Origin: Ursus arctos
Lineage: Eukaryota > Chordata > Mammalia > Carnivora > Ursidae
Direction: 5' to 3'
DNA: 64,000 bases
Assembly: GCF_023065955.2 (NCBI RefSeq)
Contig: NW_026622985.1
Location: forward strand, 3,618,001-3,682,000
The notes beneath the pieces are model-generated. The model searched no databases and was not told the origin of the DNA. It worked only from the letters and a program-made list of their open reading frames with translations. Positions within the stretch are counted from its first letter, which is position 1; each line of letters begins with the position of its first letter. This document shows positions 33,180 through 44,892 of the stretch, one piece after another. The position numbers and the translations under genes were made by a program.

Positions 33180-34445
33180 ATTATTCTAGAATAAATACAT
33201 ATTCTGGGTCATATGGTAAGGATAACTTTAAACTTATATAAAATTCCCAACTATTTTCCATACTAGCTATAACATCTGCAGTTTTACCAACAAAGTAGGA
33301 GAGTACGAGTTGTTTGCCAGCACTGCCATTTTGACCATATTTTATTTTGGCTATTGTAATTCCTGTGCAGAGGGATCCTATCATGGTTATATTGTGCTTT
33401 TACCTAAGGGTAATGATGTGGAACTTTTTTTTTGTTTGTTTGCTTACTTCTCATTCACGCATCCTCTTGGTGAAGTGTTTGTTCCAATATTTGATCCAAC
33501 TTTTAATTAGTTATTTTCTTACTCTTGAGTTTTAAGAGATTGTTATGTGTTCTGCCTAGAAGTCCTTTGTCAGTCCTTTGTCTTTTTGGTTCATGTCTAG
33601 AAAGTCTTTGCCTAACTTCAGGTCATGTAGATTTTCACCTGCTTTCTTCCAAATGTTGTATCACTTTGTTTTACATTTAGGCCTGTGAATTATTCCCAGT
33701 TAATATTTGTATAAAATATGTTTGTTTCATGATCCATTTTCTGCACATGAATGTCCAGTAGTTCCAACATCATTTGTTGAAGATTCTATCTTTTCTTCAT
33801 TGAATTGCCTCACACCTTTATCAAAAATCAGAAGGGGGAATGAACCATGAGAGACTATGGACTCTGGGAAACAAACTGAAGGCTTCAGAGGGGAGGGGGG
33901 TGGGGGAATGGGATAGGCCGGTGATGGGTATTAAGGAGGGCACGTATCGCATGGTGCACTGGGTGTTATATGCAAGTAATGAATCATGGAACTTTACATC
34001 AAAAACTAGGGATGTACTGTATGGTGACTAACATAATATAATAAAAATCATTATAAAAAATCATTTGGTCACATATGTATGTGTCTATTTCTGGACAAAA
34101 ACTATCTGTTTTATTGGTCTGTGCATCTACACTTTTGTTAATGTCATTTTGTCTTTATTATTATCATTTTAAACACGTTTTAAAATAACATAGTATAATT
34201 TTTCTGACTTTGTTTTTTATTTTCAAAATCATTTTAGCTGTTCTAGTCACATTGTCCTTTAGTATAAATTTTAGAATTAACCTGACGATACCTGAGGTTT
34301 GGATTGTTATTACATAATTCTATCGATTACTTTCTAGAGAAATGACATCTCTTTTGTTAAGTGTTCCAATCCATAAATATGGTATACTTCTCCATTAATT
34401 TAGATTTTCTTTGATTTTTTTCATATATATAGTTTCTACATTTAG
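33180..34445 (-). mobile_element. Old L1 ORF2 fragment, antisense
   Basis: Complement of an old L1 ORF2 C-terminal region. 'tgggtcatatggtaagg' lies near 33208, 'tttgcctaacttcaggtca' near 33608, and 'tccaacatcatttgttgaaga' near 33765. After the younger insertion it continues with 'tctgttttattggtctgtgc' near 34106 and 'gttccaatccataaatatgg' near 34363. Split by the L1 3' end at 33835. Confidence 0.7.
33828..34070 (+). mobile_element. Young L1 3' end, sense, inserted in old L1
   Basis: Body about 33836-34062: 'gaaccatgagagactatgg', 'aggagggcacgtatcgcatgg', 'ttacatcaaaaactaggg' and 'taacataatataataaaaat', plus A-rich tail. The flanking 'aaaaatca' words at both ends are a possible short target duplication. 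Same 3' UTR family as the copies at 21599 and 9786, with more of the 5' part retained. Confidence 0.83.
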
Positions 34446-35935
34446 ATCTTGCACAAATCTAAATAAATTGAAAAAGATTGAAGTCACACGAAGTATGTCT
34501 TCATTATAACAGAATTAAACTAGAAATAAGCAACCAAAGAAAATGTAGAGAACCCCAACTATTTGGAAATTAAACAACACATTTCTCATATATAATGGGT
34601 CAAAGGATATAGCACAAAAGAAATTTTTAAAAGCATTACTTTAGACCTTATATAGACATAAGTCAATGTTACCATCAACACAAATTAACTGAAAGACCAG
34701 AGGCCTAAAGACTACAATAAAAACTACAAAAAATGTCAAGAAAACATAAAAGAAAATCTTTACTATCCTAAGCAAGACTGTCTAAGCAAGGAGTTCTTAC
34801 AAATGAAACCTAAAGCCTAATTCACAAAAGAAAAAGAAAAAAAATTGGCAAATTAGACATCCCAAATTTAGAAAGCTTTACACATCGAAAGATACCATTA
34901 AGAAAACAAAAAGACAAGCTACAGAGAGCAAATAAAATATCTATAAAAGGACTTATAATTAAAATGCATAAAGAATCTTTGCAAATCAATAATAATAAGA
35001 AACCCCAATTTTAATAGACCTTTCATCAAATAAGATGTAAAATGGCTAACAAACAACAATAACAAAAAATGGCTACTAAACAGATAAAAATGTGCTCAAT
35101 GTCATTATTCATTACAGAAATGGTAATTAAAACTGCATTGAGGGCACCTGGGTGGCACAGTCGTTAAGCATCTGCCTTCGGCTCAGGGTGTGATCCTGGA
35201 GTTCTGGGATCGAGTCCCACATTGGGCTCCTCGGCTGGGAGCCTGCTCCTTCTCCCTCTCCCTGCTGTGTTCCCTCTCTCGCTGGCTGTCTCTCTGTCAC
35301 ATAAATAAATAAAATCTTTAAAAAAATGCATTGAGTTACCATTTCACACACCCTAGAACAGGCATAATAATGAAGACAAACCAAAACAATTGCTGGTGAG
35401 GATGTGGAAAAATGAGTATACGCCTGCTTTGCTGGTGGGAGTGCGAATGGTAGAGCAACTTCATAAACCATACAATCCAACCATCCTACTCCAAGAAAAA
35501 TAAAAACATACGTCCACCCAGGACTTGTGCCAGTCCTTCATAGAAGCATTGCATCAAATGCCCAATAATTTCAATGCAAATGTCACCAACTTTTGAATGG
35601 ATAAACAAAATGTGGTATAACAATACAATGGAATATTATTCAGCAATATAATGAAATGAAATACTTTGGTGATTCAGAGAAAACAATATTCTCGGTGAGA
35701 GAATCCAGACAGAAAAGACTACATATTTCATGATACCATTTATATGAAATGTCCAAGGAAAGCAAACCTATAGTATCAGACATGAGACTAGTGGTTGACT
35801 GAGGCTGCGAGGAAGAATGGGTAACGATTGGGAATGTCTAAAACTGCTTTATTACGAAGACTGCACAATGCTATAGAAATCACTAAAATCCAGTAAGTCA
35901 TACTCTTAAAGTGACTAAAACTTTTTACCCAAAAA
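34440..35935 (+). mobile_element. Old L1 fragments, sense, split by a SINE
   Basis: 34440-34600 resembles the endonuclease end of ORF2 ('aaattgaaaaagattgaagt', 'aactatttggaaattaaac'). 34900-35142 and 35336-35700 resemble the C-terminal ORF2 region ('aacaattgctggtgaggatg', 'acaatggaatattattcagc'). The RT part is missing. It is directly opposed to the antisense L1 on its left. Confidence 0.68.
35134..35335 (+). mobile_element. CAN-SINE with target-site duplication, sense
   Basis: Body about 35143-35326, head 'ggcacctgggtggcacagtc', B box 'gggatcgagtccc', tail 'aaataaataaaatctttaaa'. The nine-base duplication tgcattgag is exact at 35134-35142 and 35327-35335, inside L1 ORF2 sequence. Confidence 0.93.
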
Positions 35936-36040
35936 TAGAATTTTATTTTGTATTTTCTTTTGTTGTATTGTTTTTCATTATTTTATTTTGTTATCTGAAT
36001 GTCTGAGATTTCACTATTCAGAATATTTTATTTTTTATTT

Positions 36041-36264
36041 TGTTTATTTTTTTAAGGTTTTATTTATTTGTCAGAGAGAGAGAGACAGAGCACACACAGG
36101 GGGAGCGGCCAGGTTATGATCCCAGGGTCTTGGGATTGAGCCCTGCACTGGGCCCCCTGCTCAGCAGGGAGTCTGCCTTTCCCTCTAACCCTCCCCCAGT
36201 TCATGATCTCTCTCTCTCTCTCTCACTCTCTTTCTCTCAAGTAAGTAAATAAAATATCTAAAAA
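36041..36264. mobile_element. Head-to-head double CAN-SINE (inverted 3' piece plus sense 5'-truncated copy)
   Basis: 36041-36109 reads as the reverse of a SINE 3' part: T-run, 'ggttttatttatttgtcaga', GA-rich, then 'cacagggggagcggcc'. At about 36110 it switches to sense in mid-SINE: 'aggttatgatcccagggtct', B-box-like 'gggattgagccc', C/T-rich, 'taagtaaataaaatatctaaa'. The tRNA head with the A box is absent from both. The outer parts of the two copies are complementary. Confidence 0.82.
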
Positions 36265-38335
36265 GATGCCAGTATCTCAGTGGTTGAGAATAAGCCATAG
36301 CCCGGGGAAGTAAAGTGGGACAGAGAGCAAGTCCAAGGGGTGCTGGCCAGGCTTCACAGGCTTAAATAGGCTAGTGACGGAGACTTCCGTTAGTCTGGAG
36401 CAGAGAGATGCCCTCCAGTGACCAGGAGTGATGTGGGGAGATACTCAAAATACGAGTTAGATGACACCGTTCTCCTGAAGTAATGTGTGTCTACAAGAGC
36501 AGTGTTGATGTTTCCTGTTTGTTGAAAAAATTTCTCAAGCAAAGTGTTTAAACTGGTGAGCTGATTATCCAGTGAGGTGTTTGTCCCAGGAACTGCTTAG
36601 AGAAACATGACATTCACAGCCTTCTTGACCTTCTTTCCATTCTCCACATAAGAATTAAAGAAGACTTCACCTTAAAGTCTACATTTCAAATTGATTACCA
36701 TGCTACAGTGCAATCCGAAAGACACTGACTGTCAAACTCACGAATGTTATGTTGAAAGTCATCATTGAGATACTACGATAAAGATTCATGAAGGTCTATA
36801 AAAATCTGTTATGGTAGCAAATGAAACTTTGGTTCCTAAAACTAGCTTTCCTTTGTATAACTATCACCATTGTCAATTTCAGTTTTTACATCTGCATGAA
36901 GGATTAACAAACAGCCAAGCAAAGTAAAGAAGCCAGTAAAATAATGAATAAAATTCTGAGCTTATATAACCTTTCTCAAACATGTCATGTATTGCCTTTG
37001 ATTCATTTATTCTAGGTGTGGTCTGTATATCTGAAGGGGTCACATTCAAACATAGACATGAGAAATCCTAATTCCTTAGGCACAGCTGCATACATGCTAT
37101 TCCAAACGCTACAACATGACTCCACAGTATATTTCAGTTTTGGTAAGGAAGAGAAGAGGAGAGGACGGAGGGAAAGGGAAAGGCTGGGGAAGGGACAGGA
37201 GGAAAAAAAAAAAAGAAGAAAGAAATCCAGAACAACAGAAAATTGACTCTATACCCACATGAAAGAATCCATAACCAGAGTTATCATTATCACTCAGCTT
37301 TACAAAAATAATGTTTGAAGAAATGTAGCAAGTAATTATGCTGTTGTCTTTAAAAGATTTTATTGTTGAGGTTCTTGGTTCACAGATGCTCTTTTAATGA
37401 AAAAACAAAAACATGAAACCTTCTCACTTGAGCCCACGTATGTTGTAAAATTTCTCTGAACTAATTCTGAGGTTTGTGGATCCATTCCTGACTTCCCATA
37501 GAATTGTTGCCATGGGGTTCCGCAGCCAGCTTCTTCTGAACAAGCCTAACTAGTTTGATGATCCAATGTGTTAATTATCATCAAAACCATTTTGTAACCA
37601 CAGATATTCGTGAAGGCAGCTGGATTGCCTGTGGACAAATTAGACAGCATGGGAAGCCACCATTTATAGTGATTATAACACAAGGAAACTTCTTGGATAC
37701 AATTTATACCACAGAGAACCCACAAGTATTGAAAATATGAAAATGCTCCAACTCTTTCAGTGAAGAATATGGCTGTGAAATAAAGAAAACATCGAGATAA
37801 TGACACAGATATTAAGAAGACTTTGAGTAAACAGAAATCATGGAAAGGTTTGTAAGTAGCAGAACATGAAAACAAAATGGAAATTTTAATTTGATTTCCT
37901 TAAATTTTTTTATTCCTTTAATTTCTAACAAAGGAGACATCAAGAAACTAAAGGGCATTTAAAAATATACCATAGAATATCCAGTAAAATACTATATAAA
38001 CTTTTCATCCAAGTTTCAGCAAAATTATGACTATTTCAAAAACTATTTACAGAAAGAAACATTATTCCAAATAATCAGAATGATGCTAATAGAGAATTTA
38101 AATTTACCAAAACTCACACAGAAATTACTATTCAATATCTTTGAAAGTGAACTTCATAAAATTATTACAAAAATATTTATTTTTGCTTTATGTTAATTAC
38201 ATTATAATCATTATGTATATACACAATTCCTTAATACGAAGATGTTGAGTTAAAATGTTATTTAAATGTCATTTTAATCTACTATGCCTGGTATTTGAAA
38301 ACATATATCCACACAAAAAACATACATACCTATTC
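36265..38335. other. Unassigned, about 2 kb without recognised repeats
   Basis: 36300-36640 and 37460-37720 have balanced base composition. A purine-rich tract at 37145-37225 is notable. The longest frame (109 codons, minus, 37875-37546) lacks recognisable motifs and has no counterpart in any family I know. Confidence 0.35.
37145..37228 (+). repeat. Polypurine tract (GGAA/GAGG, A-rich end)
   Basis: About 80 bases almost wholly A and G, with only a few pyrimidines. Low-complexity sequence; not clearly a SINE tail. Confidence 0.85.
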
Positions 38336-38770
38336 TTAGCAACTTTATTTGAATTACAAAAAAACCAAAAAACTGATACAACTCAAACATCCTGCAAGGG
38401 GCAAAAAGATAAGCTGTGGTACATTCACACAATGGAATACCACTCAGACATAAAAAGGAACAAATTATCGATATTATGATATCGATATCGATTATCGAAT
38501 TATCAATAACTTAGATGGGTTTCAAAGGCATTACACTGATTAAATAAAGCTACTATCAAAATGTCTCATGCTCTATGATTCCAGTTATATAATATTCCCC
38601 AAATGACAAATTTATAGTGATGGGACACTGATCAATTCTTTTTTCTTTATGGTAAGGAATAGTTTTATACTTTGATTTTGGTAATAGTTACTACGTATAT
38701 GGTAAAATTTCATGGTACTACCCACAAACACATACATGTACATACACAGGAATGCTGGTAACATTGGTGA
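38336..38770 (+). mobile_element. Old L1 C-terminal ORF2/3' fragment, sense
   Basis: 'gcaactttatttgaattaca', 'tggtacattcacacaatgga', 'ataccactcagacataaaaagg' and 'ctatgattccagttatataa' follow the order of an old L1 near the end of ORF2. The short frame at 38255-38479 ends in 'MEYHSDIKRNK', a typical L1 ORF2 C-terminal motif. Interrupted by the ATCGAT-rich patch at 38467-38507. Confidence 0.65.
38467..38507. repeat. Cluster of overlapping ATCGAT/ATTATCGA palindromes
   Basis: Contains 'tatcgatatt', 'gatatcgatatcga' and 'ttatcgaattatc'. Four CpG-containing TCGA words in 41 bases is unusual for CpG-poor AT-rich mammalian DNA. It sits inside the old L1. Confidence 0.9.
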
Positions 38771-38945
38771 AATCTAAATAAGGTCTGTAGTTTATTTTCT
38801 TTGTGGGTCATATTTTTGATGTCATGTCTAAGAGCTCTTTGTGAAACTTTAAACCGTAAGGACTTTCCCCTGTTTTATTCTAGAAGTTTTATAGTTGTAT
38901 ATTTTACACTTAGATTTATAATATATGGTATAATGGCTCCTTCTT
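38771..38945 (-). mobile_element. Old L1 fragment, antisense
   Basis: 'gatgtcatgtctaagagctc', 'ccctgttttattctagaagt' and 'tttatagttgtatattttac' match the complement of the L1 ORF2 C-terminal area, opposite in direction to its left neighbour. Confidence 0.5.
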
Positions 38946-39205
38946 AAGTAAAACCTTTAAACAAAACCAGCTGAATGGAGAATCAGAGACCAAGTTGCAC
39001 ACAATTTCCCTCTCGTCTTCTATGTTGTAACTGATAAGACACTTTCTGTAGCCTGCTTTCCTCTTGACTCATTCTCTAATCACACCTTGAAGAACAAAAC
39101 AGGTGGTTTAAGAAGAACACATAAAACTCAACTCAGAGATTAAGGGTTCTTCCTAGTATTAGCAACTCCTTTTTATTTTTATTTTTTATTTTTTTTGCAT
39201 TTTTT
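38946..39205. other. Unassigned
   Basis: Contains a T-rich run (39168-39210); nothing else recognised. Confidence 0.35.
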
Positions 39206-39560
39206 TGCATTTCATTTTCCACTGAGCACAATGCAGAAACTGTACAGGACATTAGGGAAATAAAGATGAGTAAGGTGCCATATTTGCTCTCACTTTCCTC
39301 AAGTTCTAGATGAGGGGACAGACAGAAACACACTCAGGGTGCCAATTATTACCGTTAAGGTATGGTACCGTGTATGATACAGAAGGAGAGATTACAAAGT
39401 GGAGGAAGGATTCACATAGACACAACAATAGAGATTTTCCCAGTAGAAAATGGAAGGAAAACAGTGAAGGAGATGCAGGTATAGAATGAACATGGGGGCC
39501 TGGGAACACTCAACTTTTTTCAGTAACAGTGACAGGTGTGATACGGCCCAGTAAAGATGC
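39206..39560 (-). repeat. L2 LINE 3' fragment, antisense, diverged
   Basis: 'agtaaggtgccatatttgct', 'gttctagatgaggggacaga' and following purine-rich sequence track the complement of the L2 3' end ('aagacagacaaggtccctg', 'attctagtgggggagacaga'). Confidence 0.45.
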
Positions 39561-41690
39561 TGTGGATGAATCAGTCTTTAGTTAGCTAAAAATTATTTTC
39601 TTTTAGCCACACTCGATACTACTGTCTCTCATACAACCTTTGTATTATGTTTAATATGTGTCTTTGTAATCATAAATATTCCTAGAAAGTGACTTTATAA
39701 ATCATATTATGTAAATCACATTATGTATACATATATAATTTTGTTCTTTTCTTTCAGCACTATCTTTTTAAGCTGGAGTGAAGTTGCTTTATGTACACCC
39801 AGTCTGTTTGCCTGACAGCCTCAGCATATGCACCCATCAGCTTTGCCCTGGCCAGTCACCTAGTGATGGAACACGAGGTTAGCTCAGTCCCTGGAAGAGA
39901 GCACACAGGAGCTGTCCTGTACATATCCACCAGTAGTTCATCTGTGGACTTTGGTTTTTCTAAACTTCTGAGCAATAACTCATAACTCTTCATTAATTAT
40001 TTAAATATTTTCTCCTTTCCATTTGATTATTCTTTTCTCTAGGACTTCATTATATGAATAGCTATGCATTTTCAATATTTATATACCATAAGTAGTTATC
40101 TATACACTTCATGCCTAGAAATACCTCTTCTACATTTTTTATCTTTCAACATTTTCATGCTGCCTTCCATGGAGATTCATAAACTGTTATCCCTAATTTC
40201 TAACTCTTTTTTTTTTCAGTTATATCCATTTATTCCATCTATAATATCTTTTCAAAGCTTTTATTTTTTGCATCTAAAATAGTTTTTATAATCTTGCTGT
40301 TGTTTTGCTAAAATTTTATCTCCTTACATATATTACATTAAAAATTCTTTATCCTTTCACACATTTTCATTCAGATACTCTATATTGTCCACTTATTTGT
40401 CAATCTTTTAAAGTAGTTTGTCAATTGTCTAGCCATTTTGGTCTGCTAGTTGATATTTCCCTGGAGTTATTACTACACTAACTTACAATGTGTTTGGAAC
40501 AAGGGCCAAGACTGGGGTCTAACCTGTTTCAAATCAGTCAGTTTAAGGAAAGATGAGTTAATTTCTCCCTTTGTTACTAATATAGAAGGTAATTTCCTTG
40601 GTTAATTTGTGCTTATATTCTTAAGGTGAAACAGCATGGATTGGAATCAGCCTCTTTATATTGTAAACCAGCTGTTTTGTGGTTTGGGGTGACAAGGGTA
40701 AAGAGTGAGGTTTCAAACTCGGTAGGTCAAATCATACTTATTTTTAGCAACACTTCGTCCTCAGGCTTTCAGAACCCCTGTGGTTCCTCAGAGGACACAA
40801 ATATCCTAGTGTTCAGCCCCTGCTATGGATTTCCTCAAAGAAGGATCCCACAAAGATTTTTGCATTGCAACACCGGGAAAGACTAGAGCCAATTTTATTC
40901 CATTTTTCTCCTGTCTGACCTCTCAGCTCTGCACAAGCTTCTTTTCACCTCACCTCCTTCATCTCCTAGATGAAGGCTCTTTAATTACTCAGTTCTCAAG
41001 GATTTGCACTCATTCCTGGAATTTATTTTCCCTATCGGCTCCTTTGGTTCATTCATTGTTCATTCTGGGGATCACAGCACCCATCAGCTTGCCATTTGGT
41101 GGGGATGGAGCTCTGTGCTACACTTGGCTCACAGACATGCTCAGTTTGACAAGCAAAAGGCTCTTCAAAATTGAACTTGAATCCTACAAATGGAGATATA
41201 CTTTCACACAGACACTCACTATTGTATATCATCAGCCATGTTCACTTATATGGTAGCTCCTGCTTTTGAAGGGATGGGAGGTTGATCTCAGGTAGAATAT
41301 AGGGTAGATTTAATGAATGCTGCAAGATAAAACGAAAAGAGCTAGCCAACTGTAAGTGTGAAGAAAATTGAAAGATAAACATAGGGACTACAATGTCTTA
41401 TTGACTCACCTTGAAAAATGGTGGTGACCGAGGATAGGATATGAGGGTAACTTGATCCATATTTCAGATGAGTAACCCTGGGGTCAGTGCCAAGGATGTA
41501 TTTGTAGGAGGAACCTGGAGACAATTGAGGGCAGCGAGAATGTCATTCTGGAGGAGGGTTTATGTTAAAACTGGAAATCTAAAACCTGTAAATTAAAAAA
41601 TAGACATAGGTGAAGAATTAGCTGACATAATCCGAAGAGTAAAATGAAAGCTCTTCCCAGAAGACTTTATAATATTTCCGACTTGTTTGA
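39561..41690. other. Unassigned, about 2.1 kb
   Basis: No repeat recognised with confidence. 39770-39960 and 40620-41250 are less AT-rich. The longest plus frame is 143 codons (40825-41256). It shows no domain, no codon bias I can defend and no bordering splice pattern, so I do not call a gene. Confidence 0.35.
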
Positions 41691-42740
41691 CAGAAGGTAT
41701 AACTGCATATTTTTGTATTAGTAAATACAAAGTTAACAGGCTTTTCCAATAGTCCAGACAATCCATGAAATTACTTGAACCTGAAGCAGCAGGTGAAATG
41801 CAAATAAAGGTCATCTGTGGAGGGCACTAGATGGGCAGATCTAGACACAAATCTAAGCCTTATCAGCTGGCTTCTGGGTGAACTGTGAAGTCTGTAATGA
41901 AATTCATCATGACAGAAGATTGGGGTGATTTTTGTAACATGGAAATGTGCTTCCCTGAGGCGTGTGCATGAATGGTAGCTCAGTATCTCAATCCACTACC
42001 ACGTGCACAAGAAGGAGACGCTTGCCCAAGCTGCTCCTGGCTAAGGACTGAGCATGAGCTCGTGTGCTAGTGCAAGCCGATCTTGAGAGAGGTGGGACTC
42101 CGCTGATGCAGAACGGTGGCTTAGAATGATTCTTAGAATTGCGTTCAGTCTGAAGTTTTCCTTGCTTTGTTTCTTTCCTTTTCCTGTGTCATTCTGAATG
42201 TTTTCCCTCCCATTGCCTCTTTTCCATTTATCCTTCACAAGGCTGTCTCCCAATAAGGCTCTCACATGTCTACACTTGTGTTGGTGCCTGGTTCTCTGAG
42301 ACCAAACTAATGCAGTGGCCTAAGGAAAGGGGGGTAATAGTTTTGTTTGGGAGATGTTGGGTTTGAGATCACACTGTGATTTGCCATTACGCAGATTTTT
42401 TAATAAAAACATAAACTTCAAAACACTATGTACATATTTATGTTAATAACTTTTCTGCATCAAACTAGTTATGTCCACTGAGATCTAACAGATACAAAAG
42501 GGCATATTTTTCAAGTGAGGTGATTAATTCAGATTAAAGAAATATGAGCCTGCATATTTCCCTTTTAAAGTTTTAGATAGTGAATTGACTCTCAGTTATA
42601 AGAATATTTTCAGCATATTTCTACTTCAAGAAATAGCTAGAAAAAATTATACTGCTATTTGTGAGAATTTTATTTTCTCTGATGTCTCAAATTTACTAAG
42701 AAAATTATGAATATATCCATTTATGTTTTAATTTAAGCTT
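41690..42740. other. Unassigned; left end faintly L2-like, middle LTR-like
   Basis: About 41735-41800 resembles the complement of L2 ('ccaatagtccagacaatcca'). About 41990-42300 has the look of an LTR end (C/T-rich, 'gagaccaaactaatgca'). Neither is strong. Confidence 0.25.
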
Positions 42741-42742
42741 AG

Positions 42743-42832
42743 TAATGATGATACTTCTTACATTGATTGAAAACTTATTTGTGTCAGGTACCGTACTGAG
42801 TACTTAATCTACATTATTTGCTTGTTTTCCTG
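42743..42832 (-). repeat. MIR SINE start, antisense, diverged
   Basis: 'aaacttatttgtgtcaggtaccgtactgagtacttaa' follows the MIR antisense order 'tactatgtgccaggcactgtgctaagcactttac'. Confidence 0.5.
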
Positions 42833-42834
42833 CT

Positions 42835-43225
42835 CAGGGTCCATGATACTGTATTTTCTTTCTATGGTAGCCATGAGCAATGTCCCTTAACCTTTACCAT
42901 CTTACAATATGCCAGGCTTTCACTTTCTAACCCCTTTCATGTTCTGTTGGGAATGTGATTAATTCTACCCAAAGACATATGAGCAGAAGTGCATGAGCCA
43001 GTTCAGCTCTGGTCTTCTCATTGCCCATGTAGGAGCCTTCTGTCTCTCTCCACTTTAATAAGTAACTTTCCACACATTGGATGTCTTGGCAGCCTGGATT
43101 CTGGTGTTAGGAAATAGGGAACAGAGCCCCAGCAGACCCCGATAGACACGTTGAGAGTGAGAAATAGCCTTTTGTGGACATAATCACTAAGATGGAGTAA
43201 TTTTTGTTGTTGCCATGTCATAACC
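42835..43225 (+). mobile_element. MaLR-type (MLT1-like) solo LTR, sense
   Basis: 'atatgagcagaagtgcatgag', 'acagagccccagcagacccc', 'gatagacacgttgagagtga' and 'gaaatagccttttgtggaca' (degraded 'gaaataaacctttgttg') are in the order of the 3' half of an old mammalian MaLR-type LTR. The 5' half is poorly preserved. Confidence 0.6.
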
Positions 43226-43485
43226 TTACCACCGCAGACTCATACAGATACTCCCATTCGGGAGTACCTGCTACAACCCCTGAGGTATATTGCCTCATCC
43301 TAGAGAGCCCTGGAGGGCAGCAATGATATGCCGTTGAAGGCTGGAATTTGGCATGTAATACACTTGATAAAACTGTCACCTGCAATAATGTAGAGTGAAT
43401 GAGATGATCTACCATCTTTACACTTCTAACCAGTAAAATGTAAAACTGAGTTGGCATTTAAGCAGCAACTCAAAAGCATTATGAG
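43226..43485. other. Unassigned
   Basis: Contains a small hairpin, 'tactcccattcgggagta' (about 43250-43267). Otherwise nothing recognised. Confidence 0.35.
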
Positions 43486-44470
43486 AGATGCTTCATGTCA
43501 GAGAAGTAGGCACAATTTTCATTACTAGATGACAAAAGACTTAATCATAAAGTAAGAATTGATAAATTGGATTATATTTAGGCTTGAAACTTTGAATATA
43601 AAGAAGACAAGTCCTAGAAAATGAAAAGCAAGAAAATATTTTCAATGTACATTCTTGATAAAGGTCTTGTCTACCATATACATGAATTTCTACAAATCAG
43701 TAGAAATGATAGACAGTTCCATAGAGAATAAGCAAGAACTTGAACATGCCCTTCACAAAGTGGACTATCCAAAGAAATAATAAGCATATAAACTATGTTA
43801 AGTCTTATTCTTTAGACAGATGCACCACATACACATAATAAGAAATATACATACCAGAATGGTTAAAAAAATGTTGTCAATATCAAGTGTTGGAAAGGAT
43901 TTATGTTAACAGGAAATCTCATATGCTGCTGATAGCAATTTGATACATCTGCTTTTGAAAACTTGCAGTGCCAACTAAAATTAGATCACACTTAATTATA
44001 AAACCAATGAAAATAGCTGCATATGTTCATCAAAAGACATGAAAAATGCTTATAGCCATGCTATTCTAGCAGAAAAAAACTGAAAACTATCCATATCATC
44101 ATAAGAATGGATAAATGCATTGTATTACATTTGTTGAAGAGAACTATGGAAAAATAGAATGTACAAACTGCATCAAGATCAATGCTCCCTTCAAAATAAT
44201 GTTGATAAAAAAAAAGACAAAAAAGAATTCAAGCTGTATTATTTCATTTATAATAATTTCATAAATAAGCAAAACTCATCTATGCCGATACAACTCAACA
44301 GAATAGTTGAGAGGCAGTAACTGGAAGGTACAAGAGAGGACCTTCTGGGGTTCTGGTAAAGAGTAGTTTTTTAACTGGGTGGTGAGTGTATCAATGTGTT
44401 CATCCTCTAATGATCTAATTGTACAAATGGATTTGTTCACTTTGTTGTCTTACTAAAAAAAAAAGAAAAT
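43486..44470 (+). mobile_element. Old L1 ORF2 C-terminal and 3' fragment, sense
   Basis: Order of blocks follows old L1: 'aaaagacttaatcataaagt', 'gaaatatacataccagaatgg', 'aaaacttgcagtgccaacta', 'gaaaactatccatatcatca', 'gtggtgagtgtatcaatgtgt'. It ends in an A-run at 44454-44464. Frames are fully broken. Confidence 0.68.
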
Positions 44471-44892
44471 GAAAAATAGAGAAAATCTCAGTTCTGTCAA
44501 GTCAGACATTTAAATACATTACCAATTGATATCATGTCTGAATGGAACAACCTTTGCTATACCATGCTTTTAACATAAATTTAGATTTTGAATTTCTTTT
44601 TTAAGTAGTTTAATTCTTTGTAAGGATTGATATTTTGTGCATTTAATTTAATTTTAGTGATGTTATCAAGACATAAGATAAAAATTACTTTATATTTAAC
44701 ATAAAATGTAACATTTCTTGATAAAAAACATGAAAATGTTTTGTAGGTATAATTGACATCTATAATTAGTTGACTTTAACTGGAGGAAATTATTCTCGAT
44801 ATGTCTCCATTTATATATATGAAAGAAAAATTATAGGATTTTAGTGATCTTATTTTACTTCTATCTTGGAAAATTTTGCTTTTCATCATCTT
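44471..44892. other. Unassigned; short LTR-like patch at 44735-44800
   Basis: 44735-44800 ('ttttgtaggtataattgaca', 'tagttgactttaactggagg') resembles part of the element at 45780-46140 ('ttttgtagatgcaattaaca', 'acttgactttaaataaaaga'), so a second, smaller relic of the same family is likely. Confidence 0.4.

Noticed and set aside
33828..34031. 63-codon frame starting at a Met in a 'gaatgaacc' context
   Set aside because: Entirely within a young L1 3' UTR fragment.
35127..35480. 117-codon minus-strand frame
   Set aside because: Mostly the reverse of a CAN-SINE; similar frames occur in other SINE copies.
37546..37875. 109-codon minus-strand frame with Cys/Phe/Leu-rich content
   Set aside because: No recognisable domain and no supporting splice or promoter context.
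40825..41256. 143-codon plus-strand open frame
   Set aside because: No domain or signal recognised, no bordering splice pattern, Phe/Leu/Ser-rich composition typical of random T/C-rich DNA.
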